Below the pieces are notes generated by a model. That model made no database searches. It was not told the origin of the DNA and worked only from the letters and a program-made list of their open reading frames with translations. DNA of 12,012 nt, taken from positions 1 to 12,012 of the forward strand of contig JACPIL010000027.1 of assembly GCA_016188105.1 (NCBI GenBank), written 5' to 3'. The translations under genes were made by a program, and so were the position numbers. Shown one piece after another: positions 6,314 to 11,909 of this stretch (positions within the stretch are counted from its first letter, which is position 1; each line of letters opens with the position of its first letter). Source of the stretch: Candidatus Woesearchaeota archaeon. GTDB lineage: Archaea > Nanobdellota > Nanobdellia > Woesearchaeales > GW2011-AR9.

Positions 6314-6542
6314 CTTCTAAGTCTTTTTCCGTAGAAGGCTCTGCCTTCGAGGCACTAGAAGCGTTGCTTCTTTGTGCTTTCTGTTCAACAAATGTTTTTA
6401 GCCGCTGCGCTTCCTCTTCAACCTTGACCAATAAAGAAAGATCAGCAAAGTTTTCCTGCGCACATTCCTGGCAGTAATAATCTGAAGTATCTTTGATCTT
6501 ATAAGTAGCTTCTGCATCGCAAACGATACACTTTTTCCCCAT
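6303..6542 (-). CDS. Small zinc-ribbon protein with coiled tail (79 aa)
   Basis: The N-terminus holds CIVCDAEATYK (Cys5, Cys8) and YYCQECAQE (Cys24, Cys27), a four-cysteine zinc ribbon. Residues 34-58 form a charged helix (LLVKVEEEAQRLKTFVEQKAQ) and the tail is Ser/Glu/Asp rich and probably disordered. It is the first gene of a two-gene operon with the M50 protease, overlapping its start. A TTTAAAAAG-type TATA box lies about 26 nt before the ATG, so it is leaderless. It may recruit or regulate the protease, or bind nucleic acid; neither is shown by sequence. Reading the zinc ribbon is secure, function is not. Confidence 0.75.
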   Translation of the reverse strand: MGKKCIVCDAEATYKIKDTSDYYCQECAQENFADLSLLVKVEEEAQRLKTFVEQKAQRSNASSASKAEPSTEKDLEDDA

Positions 6543-6563
6543 ATTAGCTTAAATGAGTACTGC

Positions 6564-6572
6564 TTTAAAAAG
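6564..6572 (-). promoter_or_regulatory. TATA-like box for the zinc-ribbon/M50 operon
   Basis: CTTTTTAAA on the minus strand, centred about 26 nt before ATG 6542. Confidence 0.45.
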
Positions 6573-6590
6573 GTTTTTCTAAAGTCGATA

Positions 6591-6600
6591 AAATTTAAAT
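6591..6600 (+). promoter_or_regulatory. TATA-like box for the 187-aa gene
   Basis: AAATTTAAAT is centred about 28 nt before ATG 6624. The intergenic stretch 6543-6623 therefore holds two divergent promoters. GGAG at 6615-6618 might also act as a weak ribosome site. Confidence 0.45.
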
Positions 6601-6623
6601 AGAATTCTCATCTTGGAGATAAA

Positions 6624-7187
6624 ATGCTCCCGACAGAATACTTCGTTTATATCGCTGGAAATTTTGAAAAGATGAACTTAAAAGATTTGCTTAGATCCAG
6701 CAAAAGCCAACCTCCGCAGCAAGTATGGTCAGCACGGTTATCTACTGGAGTTTTTGGTTTACCTGGTTGTAAAGCGGGAAATAGGGGTCCAAAAGAAACT
6801 TACGAAATAATTTTATCTTTAGGCGAAGAGGGGATAAACAAGTTTGTAGAATTAGGATTTCTTTCATGTTCAGTATGCCATCCTGAAGAAACTCCGAACT
6901 TCTGGGAGACAATTAAAGACGGGGTTAGTCAAAAATATAACCTTTCATCACTTGAAAGCTATGTTGATAAGAAAATGTTACCCTTTGACGCTCGAAGGCT
7001 TAGTTGGGAAGAAATATTGCCAGTCACCGGAAAAGTGCCAGGCCGCATTTATCTTCCAAGAGATTTATCTGAGCAAGATTTATTACCATTTCAAGAAAGA
7101 TTTTCTAAAATCGGTCTTAAAATCCCAACAATAGGATATTATAACCCTGATGTTCCTGGAAGGTTTACAGAATATCAAATAATATAA
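6624..7187 (+). CDS. Hypothetical protein, 187 aa, with CxxCH motif
   Basis: I do not recognise this family. It is a soluble-looking alpha/beta protein with no signal peptide or membrane helix. Visible features are an N-terminal YFVYIAGN strand, a Gly-rich central part (STGVFGLPGCKAGNRG, 41-55), and GFLSCSVCHPEE (78-89) with Cys82, Cys85 and His86. The last may bind a metal together with Cys49, though four clear ligands are not seen. A C-terminal segment is rich in aromatics and prolines (IPTIGYYNPDVPGRF). It is the only + strand gene in a minus-strand block, has its own promoter, and ends 4 nt from the convergent PIN gene. Codon use looks like the neighbours. Confidence 0.7.
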   Translation: MLPTEYFVYIAGNFEKMNLKDLLRSSKSQPPQQVWSARLSTGVFGLPGCKAGNRGPKETYEIILSLGEEGINKFVELGFLSCSVCHPEETPNFWETIKDGVSQKYNLSSLESYVDKKMLPFDARRLSWEEILPVTGKVPGRIYLPRDLSEQDLLPFQERFSKIGLKIPTIGYYNPDVPGRFTEYQII

Positions 7188-7191
7188 TTGG

Positions 7192-7884
7192 CTACTTCCT
7201 CAACAGAAAATCTTTGATCTCTTCCACTTCATGCTCCGTGACCGCCGCACCGTTATATTTTGCATTCCATAAGGCTGCTTCCACCAGTATTTCCCGGCCG
7301 TTTTTCTGCGCAGGAATGTACGAATCAAGAAGACCCATTTTATATGCAACTCCTACTAATTCAACGGAGCGGATAATCTGTATATTCCCCAATTCCTTGC
7401 TGAATTGTTTCATCTTTTCTGCATCGAAAGAAACTGGTTTATTGAAACGTCTTTCCAGCAATGCTTTCATTTCTTTGTTATTTTCAATGAATAGCCGTAA
7501 GGTACGCTCGTCCATGATAATTGCTTCTGCTCCTGCCTTTAACGCGCAGACTACTGATTCAATCTCTCCAGATTGCACTACCTCCATATTTTGGTTTCCA
7601 ATTTTGAATGAACTGTTAGCAATAGCATGCAGTCTGCTTACTTCTTTTTCAGGAACATCTTCATACACTTCTAACACGCCTTCTTTAATAAGTTTCAAAG
7701 CTTGTAATGCTTCAAATTGAAAACGCTTGATATCCATCGGCCTGGTAATAAGTTCTCTTTTTACCGACGGGGTGATGTAAAACTTTCCCCCATATTTTTT
7801 CTTCAGCTCAGGAAGGATCCATATCAACCTGGACATGACTAAAGTGATGATGGGTCCAGTATCGAAGAAAAGAATCTTGGTCAT
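7192..7884 (-). CDS. PIN-domain ribonuclease-like protein
   Basis: With start ATG 7884 the protein has 230 residues; an in-frame TTG at 7899 would add five and overlap the upstream gene by 14 nt. The PIN core is visible: MTKILFFDTGPIITL (Asp8), TPSVKREL (Glu44), SGEIESVVCALKAGAEAIIMDERTLR (Glu107 and/or Glu109, Asp125). These match the acidic residues that bind Mg or Mn in PIN nucleases. After about 150 the protein continues with an extra helical region (SFDAEKMKQFSKELG..VEEIKDFLLRK), so it is longer than the usual 130-150-aa toxin VapC. The ATG follows the stop of the helical partner gene by 1 nt, showing a two-gene operon. It could be a toxin, or an RNA-processing factor of archaeal cells; context does not decide. 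Confidence 0.8.
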   Translation of the reverse strand: MTKILFFDTGPIITLVMSRLIWILPELKKKYGGKFYITPSVKRELITRPMDIKRFQFEALQALKLIKEGVLEVYEDVPEKEVSRLHAIANSSFKIGNQNMEVVQSGEIESVVCALKAGAEAIIMDERTLRLFIENNKEMKALLERRFNKPVSFDAEKMKQFSKELGNIQIIRSVELVGVAYKMGLLDSYIPAQKNGREILVEAALWNAKYNGAAVTEHEVEEIKDFLLRK

Positions 7885-7885
7885 C

Positions 7886-8443
7886 TTAGGAAACTCCAAA
7901 TATTTTTAATGCAGTAGAAACCCTCTTCTGCGCAGAAACTTTTTCCTCGTGCAAATCCATGGAAGTAGTCTTACCGGCATAAGCCTGCAGATCCCAGTTT
8001 GACAACCCCATCAATCCGGCAGCTTGCCCGATAGAAAGACCTTTCTCAAACAAGGCTGCGCTTTTTTTGATCTTGGCTGCTTCCATCACATCCTGAAGAT
8101 GTACTTTTACTTTGGCATTGCATTTTCTTACTAGCTGAAATAGATTCTTGATGCTGCTATTGTACCTTCCCAGCTGTTTTTTTTCTAAACTGTTTTTGGC
8201 ATTTTGCAATTCCTTGATGATGCTTTGGTAATCCTTCTCTGGAATGGAAGTGATAATCTTGTACAAAGAATAAATCAATACTGTAACTGAAATCAAGTCA
8301 AGATTCTTATGTACTGCCACATCCTCGATGCCGTGGTCGCTTAAGGCTCGTAGTTCTTCGACATCTTTATTTTCCCTCTGCTGAAGAATGGTAATAGCTT
8401 GCCCTAAATCATAGAGAATCTCCTTCTTGATCGCCTCTTCCAT
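7886..8443 (-). CDS. Helical partner protein of the PIN gene, with C-terminal UPF0175/HTH-like segment
   Basis: The 185-aa protein is almost all helical and charged (residues 1-145). It ends in LFEKGLSIGQAAGLMGLSNWDLQAYAGKT (about 132-160), which resembles the short helix-turn-helix of UPF0175 or antitoxin-type proteins. There are few cysteines and no membrane segment. It is the first gene of the operon with the PIN nuclease, 1 nt from it, the order expected of an antitoxin-toxin pair, though the protein is larger than common antitoxins (60-90 aa). A TATA-like TTAATAAA on the minus strand lies 27 nt before the ATG, so translation is probably leaderless. Antitoxin or nuclease cofactor is an inference. 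Confidence 0.65.
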   Translation of the reverse strand: MEEAIKKEILYDLGQAITILQQRENKDVEELRALSDHGIEDVAVHKNLDLISVTVLIYSLYKIITSIPEKDYQSIIKELQNAKNSLEKKQLGRYNSSIKNLFQLVRKCNAKVKVHLQDVMEAAKIKKSAALFEKGLSIGQAAGLMGLSNWDLQAYAGKTTSMDLHEEKVSAQKRVSTALKIFGVS

Positions 8444-8465
8444 GAGTAAGAGGAAAGATTTTGGT

Positions 8466-8473
8466 TTTATTAA
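8466..8473 (-). promoter_or_regulatory. TATA-like box of the partner/PIN operon
   Basis: TTAATAAA on the minus strand, about 27 nt before ATG 8443. Confidence 0.4.
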
Positions 8474-8495
8474 TGTTTTGGGTAATAAGAAAGAA

Positions 8496-8984
8496 TTAAT
8501 CTGACTTTTTCTTGTAATCGTGTAATTCTTTGCATACTTTCGGAATTTTGACAGTCATATCAAATAGCTTGGTGCAGGCTTCAAATTTCTCCGCTGCGCT
8601 TGCTGGTATCTCTGGCAGGTCAGGAGACCAAATCTTGCCGGAAGGATTCCTAAATACAGCAGAATAAGCTGGAACGCCAAAAAAACTTGAAGTATAATTT
8701 ATTTGCATCTCTCCTTTATTAGGTCCGGAGAATTCGCGATAACATTCAATATTTCCAGGCTCTGGTTGGCAATGTGCCAGGTATTCAACGAAACGACTCC
8801 CGCTAGATAATATTTTGTAACAAACAGGATCACTGCTTTCTGGATTGGCTACTGTTTCAAAACCAGCCTTTTCTTCAAGGTTTACGGTAGAACAATCCGG
8901 TGTTTCCGGAGTATTTGGAGAAGTACACGAAAGCGCAGTTAATGCTCCGGCAACTAAAGCATATTTCAGATTATTTTTAACCAT
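8496..8984 (-). CDS. Small secreted lipoprotein, 162 aa, unknown
   Basis: The N-terminus is MVKNNLKYALVAGALTALSC, a signal peptide ending in a lipobox-like ALS-C (Cys20), then a Ser/Pro/Thr-rich linker. The mature part (30-160) has several cysteines besides Cys20 (for example CYKIL, HCQPEPGNIECYREF, EACTKLF, KVCKELHDY), which suggests disulfides outside the cell. It ends in a basic tail. I see no enzyme motif. It is transcribed from a TATA box 27 nt before the ATG, leaderless, divergent from tRNA-Ala. It resembles the N-terminus of the protease lipoprotein at 10080 only in the presence of a lipobox. Confidence 0.65.
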   Translation of the reverse strand: MVKNNLKYALVAGALTALSCTSPNTPETPDCSTVNLEEKAGFETVANPESSDPVCYKILSSGSRFVEYLAHCQPEPGNIECYREFSGPNKGEMQINYTSSFFGVPAYSAVFRNPSGKIWSPDLPEIPASAAEKFEACTKLFDMTVKIPKVCKELHDYKKKSD

Positions 8985-9006
8985 AATATTCTTGTGTGAG
9001 GGGAAG

Positions 9007-9014
9007 TATAAAAG
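9007..9014 (-). promoter_or_regulatory. TATA box of the small lipoprotein gene
   Basis: CTTTTATA on the minus strand, about 27 nt before ATG 8984. Confidence 0.5.
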
Positions 9015-9047
9015 AATTATTGTTCTCCAGAAAATTAATTTGGTTAA

Positions 9048-9058
9048 CTTTTTAAAAG
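9048..9058 (+). promoter_or_regulatory. TATA-like box of tRNA-Ala
   Basis: CTTTTTAAAAG is centred about 29 nt before the tRNA 5' end at 9082. Confidence 0.45.
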
Positions 9059-9102
9059 AAACCCCACTTTTATTCTTTCAAGGGCCTGTAGCGTAATCCG
9101 GT

Positions 9103-9121
9103 ACTTCGCAAGAAGCGGAAA
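9103..9121 (+). other. tRNA-Ala D-loop intron (20/21), 19 nt, BHB
   Basis: The central helix is TCCG/CGGA (9097-9100, 9116-9119). The bulges are GTA (9101-9103) and AAA (9120-9122), cut after the second base. The inner stem is CTTC/GAAG capped by the GNRA-type tetraloop GCAA (9104-9115). Excision restores a 9-nt D loop. Confidence 0.9.
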
Positions 9122-9159
9122 AGCGCATACCCATGGCATGGGTGGAGTCCGGGTTCAAA

Positions 9160-9241
9160 TGCCTGCTACACTAGGCGAACGTCGTCATGAGATATTTACG
9201 AAATCCCACGAGCGGAGCTTGATGGTGTTGCAGTTTGAAAG
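9160..9241 (+). other. tRNA-Ala T-loop intron (59/60), 82 nt, BHB, homologous to the one in tRNA-Pro
   Basis: The BHB has outer helix = T stem, central helix TTCA/TGAA (9154-9157, 9236-9239), and bulges AAT and AGT cut after the second base. The intron's own main helix pairs 9163-9173 with 9223-9233 (one T/T mismatch at 9167/9229). A second helix is AGGC/GCTT (9173-9176, 9217-9220; A9173 could pair in either). Its first 23 nt are identical to the intron of tRNA-Pro. Confidence 0.9.
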
Positions 9242-9255
9242 TCCCGGCAGGTCCA

Positions 9256-9351
9256 TTTCAAATGTCACGCCATTTGCGAGGCGGAGGGATTTCGCTCTGC
9301 TCAATCCCGCAATAGTGACTATGCTGGCTGAAAGGCCAGCATCTATTTTTT
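9256..9351 (+). ncRNA. Candidate structured RNA trailing tRNA-Ala, with terminator-like hairpin
   Basis: After the tRNA 3' end there is no gene until 9410. The stretch holds GTCAC/GTGAC (9264-9268, 9315-9319) enclosing GGGATT/AATCCC (9286-9291, 9303-9308). A strong 8-bp hairpin, ATGCTGGC-TGAAAG-GCCAGCAT (9321-9342), and a T6 run (9346-9351) follow. The tRNA transcript probably runs to here, so this may be a co-transcribed small RNA or merely a 3' trailer with a terminator. I see no clear C/D or H/ACA boxes. Confidence 0.35.
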
Positions 9352-9380
9352 CTCTTTTATTTTTCCTGCTTTTAGAAATC

Positions 9381-9388
9381 TTTATATC
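9381..9388 (+). promoter_or_regulatory. TATA box of the DUF457 gene
   Basis: TTTATATC is centred about 26 nt before ATG 9410; leaderless. Confidence 0.55.
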
Positions 9389-9409
9389 TCAAGAAAAATT
9401 GCTTCTTCC

Positions 9410-9910
9410 ATGGCTCTGGCAGTAACCCACATCATTCTCACCATCGCCTTCTTAGATATTTTCCGCCATTATGTCTTTGGCTTGAAAAAATTTCCAAGAT
9501 ATCTCTTAGTAATCGGCGGTATTGCTGGGTTAGCGCCGGATTTAGATATTCCGCTGGGCTGGATCCTCACTATATTGACCGGAAATTCTGTAAATGTCCA
9601 CGGTCTTTTTACGCACAGCATCTTCTTTGCCTTGTTATTTGCTCTTATTGGAGCAATTTTGCATTATCAAAAGAATCTGAAATGGGCAAAAATATTTTAT
9701 GTCATTGCAATCGGCTGGACGCTTCATATTCTGCTTGACTGCTTCTACGGCATGGATTCATCAAAATTATTCCTCTGGCCATACTCAATCCTGCCTTCAT
9801 TTTGCCCAAGTTGGGACCTTTACCAGTATGCTCACAGTACTGATGCCATTATCTTGGTTCTCTGGCTGCTACATGAGGAAATCAGTAACAAAATCAAATG
9901 TTATTTCTAA
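9410..9910 (+). CDS. YdjM/DUF457-type membrane-bound metal-dependent hydrolase
   Basis: This 166-aa polytopic protein has the conserved polar residues of the DUF457 (YdjM, LexA-binding inner-membrane hydrolase) family: His7 in AVTHIILT, Asp44 and Asp46 in APDLDIPLG, His64 and His69 in VHGLFTHSIFF, and His106 and Asp110 in GWTLHILLDCF. These sit at ends of four or five hydrophobic helices and likely form a metal site at the membrane face. Family members are predicted hydrolases whose substrate is not established. It has a leaderless promoter and stands between the tRNA-Ala unit and two hairpins. The length is normal. Confidence 0.85.
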   Translation: MALAVTHIILTIAFLDIFRHYVFGLKKFPRYLLVIGGIAGLAPDLDIPLGWILTILTGNSVNVHGLFTHSIFFALLFALIGAILHYQKNLKWAKIFYVIAIGWTLHILLDCFYGMDSSKLFLWPYSILPSFCPSWDLYQYAHSTDAIILVLWLLHEEISNKIKCYF

Positions 9911-9936
9911 TAACCTTTAGGCAACGCTAAAGGTTA
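9911..9936 (+). repeat. Perfect 10-bp hairpin directly after the DUF457 stop codon
   Basis: TAACCTTTAG (9911-9920), loop GCAACG, CTAAAGGTTA (9927-9936). It begins at the base after the stop codon. There is no T run after it, so it may be a 3'-end stabiliser or part of a terminator. Confidence 0.6.
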
Positions 9937-9951
9937 ATCAAATCCTGTCAA

Positions 9952-9980
9952 GTGAGGTTTTTGAAGATGAAAAACCTCAC
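9952..9980 (+). repeat. Perfect 11-bp hairpin GTGAGGTTTTT/AAAAACCTCAC
   Basis: The arms are 9952-9962 and 9970-9980 with loop GAAGATG. T5 in the 5' arm and A5 in the 3' arm mean that T runs occur on both strands at the hairpin, so it could stop transcription from either side. Confidence 0.55.
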
Positions 9981-10004
9981 GAGCAAAATTCTGCAAATTG
10001 AAGA

Positions 10005-10011
10005 ATATATA
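10005..10011 (+). promoter_or_regulatory. TATA-like box for the protease lipoprotein gene
   Basis: ATATATA predicts a start near 10035 and thus a leader of about 45 nt, consistent with the ribosome site seen at 10067. Confidence 0.4.
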
Positions 10012-10066
10012 CTATAACACCTATATGGCAAAGAATAATATAACTTCTTTCTACCTATCAGCAACA

Positions 10067-10072
10067 GAGGTG
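10067..10072 (+). promoter_or_regulatory. Shine-Dalgarno site for the protease lipoprotein
   Basis: GAGGTG lies 7 nt before ATG 10080, a strong site and ideal spacing. It decides this start and contrasts with the leaderless neighbours. Confidence 0.7.
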
Positions 10073-10079
10073 TCCCCAT

Positions 10080-11108
10080 ATGAAACGTACTCTAGAAGCT
10101 TTAGTTGCTAGTCTGACTTTATTTAGTACTGCTTGTGTGACTAATTCTTCCAGTCTTACTGCCTATGCTCCCGCGGGAACAACCACTCAGACCCCGGATG
10201 GGAAATATGATTCTGTCGATGATTTAGTCAATCCCGAAGAGACTCAGAAGCTTCCCGACTTCAGCTACATGGTCATCAGCGAATCGAAATACAAGAATCC
10301 AAAAGGAGAGATCGAGACTTTTCACAGTTTAGGGACAGCAAACATTACTAAGGACATTGGAAATAGAACTTATCTTGATACTGCCAATCACGTAGTGCAG
10401 AATGAAAAAGTGATGTATGACTGGTTTGGAAGAAAATATGAATTGCTTTCAGAAAAATTTTATCTCTTAGAAGATGATCAAGTTGATAGGTTGCATAACC
10501 TATTAAGAAAATTATCTGTAAATAGCGTGGAAGGCAAATTTTATGTCGATCAAATGGAAGACCGATCAGGAAATAGAAGGGAGACCTTAAATTATATTAT
10601 CAGGACTTCTGCTGAGATGGGAGCGAGTCTTAAGATTATCAAGCCCAAGAAAATTAAAACTGTAGCTCAAAATGGGGATAAAGATTTAGCGATAATTAGC
10701 GTACCTAAATTAGAACATCCTCCGCTAAATTATTCTATCGGGAACGCAGAAGAATTACAACGGCAAAATATTGTATACGTTGTAGGCTGGCCACTGGGAT
10801 TAGTAGAAAATCTAACTCAAGGCCATATCACCTCTGTAAATGATGCTAGATTAGTCAGAGAAGACGTTGAAACCGCATTTCTTTTCGATGCTCAAATCAG
10901 CCCCGGGAATTCTGGCGGCAGTATATATGCGGTCCGCGATGGAAAATTAGAGCGAGTCGGGATCACTTCTGCTATGTATGTTGGTGGAAATTCTATGTTT
11001 ATTGGGGTTAAGATCAACGGCATTTCTGACGTGTTCAAAGGAGATACTATTCGCTGCGATAAAGGATGGAAATGTAATCTTTCCTCTCCGCATGAGTTGA
11101 AGTTGTAA
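10080..11108 (+). CDS. Trypsin-like (S1/HtrA-type) serine protease, exported lipoprotein
   Basis: The 342-aa protein begins MKRTLEALVASLTLFSTAC, a signal peptide ending in a lipobox-like STA-C (Cys19), so it is probably anchored outside the membrane. A Ser/Thr/Pro linker runs to about 60. The protease fold shows the catalytic triad: His104 in LDTANHVV, Asp202 in GDKDLAIISV, Ser278 in SPGNSGGSIY. GWPLG at 236-240 and the C-terminal GITSAMYVGGNS strand also fit the HtrA/trypsin family. There is a long insertion between His and Asp (about 110-195, charged and helical) and no PDZ domain follows; the protein ends about 60 residues after Ser278. Expected function is cutting or quality control of proteins at the cell surface. 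The transglutaminase-like gene follows at 37 nt but with its own promoter. Confidence 0.88.
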   Translation: MKRTLEALVASLTLFSTACVTNSSSLTAYAPAGTTTQTPDGKYDSVDDLVNPEETQKLPDFSYMVISESKYKNPKGEIETFHSLGTANITKDIGNRTYLDTANHVVQNEKVMYDWFGRKYELLSEKFYLLEDDQVDRLHNLLRKLSVNSVEGKFYVDQMEDRSGNRRETLNYIIRTSAEMGASLKIIKPKKIKTVAQNGDKDLAIISVPKLEHPPLNYSIGNAEELQRQNIVYVVGWPLGLVENLTQGHITSVNDARLVREDVETAFLFDAQISPGNSGGSIYAVRDGKLERVGITSAMYVGGNSMFIGVKINGISDVFKGDTIRCDKGWKCNLSSPHELKL

Positions 11109-11114
11109 GAAAAA

Positions 11115-11123
11115 CTTATATAC
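11115..11123 (+). promoter_or_regulatory. TATA box of the transglutaminase-like gene
   Basis: CTTATATAC is centred about 27 nt before ATG 11146; leaderless. Confidence 0.55.
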
Positions 11124-11145
11124 CTTTTTTTCTTTCCTTTATTCG

Positions 11146-11775
11146 ATGTTTGGTTTTACAGAAAAAGAGGTAAAAGTATTCAAGCAACTTAATACTCCTA
11201 AAAAAATTCAAGACTTTCTCAATAAAATACCGACTAATTTTGAGCCAGATGGTGACACCGTTTTGTCGCCGAGAAGAGTCCTAAGAGAAAATCGCGCTCA
11301 CTGTATGGAAGGAGCGATGTTCGCTGCCGCGGCATTACGATTTCACGGATACAAGCCTTTAGTATTGGATTTGACTTCCGTAAAAGATGACGACGACCAC
11401 GTCATTACCGTCTTCAAACATAAAGGTTTTTGGGGTGCGATTTCCAAAACCAACCATGCCGTGCTACGATATCGCGAACCGATTTATAAAAATATCCGAG
11501 AGCTAGTGCTGTCTTATTTTCACGAATATTTTACTAATCATGATGGAAAGAAAACTCTTCGATCATATTCTATGCCAGTTGATTTATCCCGCTTTGACAA
11601 ACAAGGCTGGATGACTTCCGAAGAAGACGTCTGGTATGTTCCTGAATACTTGTTTGAAGTCCCTCACAAGCCGATCCTTTCCCGTTCTCAGATTGCTTTC
11701 CTGCGTAAGGCTGATCAGATCGAGATTGAAGCAGGAAGTATAACAGAGTGGAAGAAAAAAGATCTTTGCAAGTAA
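11146..11775 (+). CDS. Transglutaminase-like / cysteine-hydrolase-fold protein
   Basis: The 209-aa soluble protein has a transglutaminase-like core. RENRAHCMEGAMFAAAALRFHGYKPLVLDL places Cys53 at the start of a helix. DDDDHVITVF gives His85, and ISKTNHAVLRYREP gives Asn103 or His104 as a possible third residue in place of the usual Asp. An N-terminal helical part (1-50) and a C-terminal part (YFHEYF, WYVPEYLFEVP) complete it. There is no signal peptide. Enzymes with this fold hydrolyse or transfer amide bonds; the substrate is unknown, and with the third residue unclear I hold activity as likely rather than shown. The stop codon overlaps the T run that ends the opposing tRNA-Pro transcript. 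Confidence 0.7.
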   Translation: MFGFTEKEVKVFKQLNTPKKIQDFLNKIPTNFEPDGDTVLSPRRVLRENRAHCMEGAMFAAAALRFHGYKPLVLDLTSVKDDDDHVITVFKHKGFWGAISKTNHAVLRYREPIYKNIRELVLSYFHEYFTNHDGKKTLRSYSMPVDLSRFDKQGWMTSEEDVWYVPEYLFEVPHKPILSRSQIAFLRKADQIEIEAGSITEWKKKDLCK

Positions 11776-11778
11776 AAA
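11774..11778 (-). terminator. T5 terminator of tRNA-Pro, overlapping the opposing stop codon
   Basis: On the minus strand, TTTTT directly follows the discriminator base of tRNA-Pro. The same bases include part of the + strand stop codon TAA (11773-11775). Confidence 0.45.
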
Positions 11779-11792
11779 TGGGGCCGGGAAGA

Positions 11793-11871
11793 CTTTCAAT
11801 CCGCTACACTGTAAGGCTGCTCGTGGAATCGTTAGATTCCACTTGACAACGTTCGCCTAGTGTAGCAGGCA
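11793..11871 (-). other. tRNA-Pro T-loop intron (59/60), 79 nt, BHB, homologous to the one in tRNA-Ala
   Basis: The central helix is TTCA/TGAA (11877-11874, 11798-11795); the bulges AAT and AGT are as in tRNA-Ala. The intron's first 23 nt (11871-11849) are identical to tRNA-Ala's. Its main helix is closed by CTGCTACACT pairing with AGTGTAGCGG. A second helix is AGGC/GCCT, and a terminal hairpin is GTGGAATC-TAAC-GATTCCAC. Confidence 0.9.
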
Positions 11872-11909
11872 TTTGAACTCCCGCTTCACCCACCCCAAGG
11901 GTGAGTCCT

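Larger units (their letters stand above)
9082..9255 (+). tRNA. tRNA-Ala(GGC), two introns (D loop and T loop)
   Basis: The acceptor stem is GGGCCTG/CAGGTCC (9082-9088, 9248-9254), with G3-U70 (9084/9252), the alanine identity pair; discriminator A is at 9255, with no CCA. The D stem is GCGT/GCGC (9091-9094, 9123-9126). The anticodon stem is TACCC/GGGTG with loop ATGGCAT and anticodon GGC at 9135-9137. The T stem is CCGGG/CCCGG (9149-9153, 9243-9247) and the T loop is TTCAAA (9154-9159) plus T60 (9242). Removing 9103-9121 and 9160-9241 gives a regular 73-nt tRNA. Unlike the other two tRNAs there is no T run right after the 3' end; the first is at 9346. Confidence 0.94.

Noticed and set aside
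7214..7720. 168-codon open frame antisense to the PIN gene
   Set aside because: The opposite strand has the PIN motifs and tight operon spacing; this frame is a Ser/Ile-rich shadow.
7884..7899. TTG start for the PIN gene giving a 14-nt overlap
   Set aside because: An ATG at 7884, 1 nt after the upstream stop, gives the normal PIN N-terminus.
9138..9425. 95-codon open frame on the + strand
   Set aside because: It lies over tRNA-Ala, its T-loop intron and the trailer, so it is not coding. The intron does not contain a homing endonuclease frame (82 nt only).
10026..10110. Short upstream open frame (28 codons) overlapping the start of the protease gene
   Set aside because: It starts near or before the predicted transcript start, has no ribosome site, and overlaps the clear Shine-Dalgarno and ATG of the main gene.
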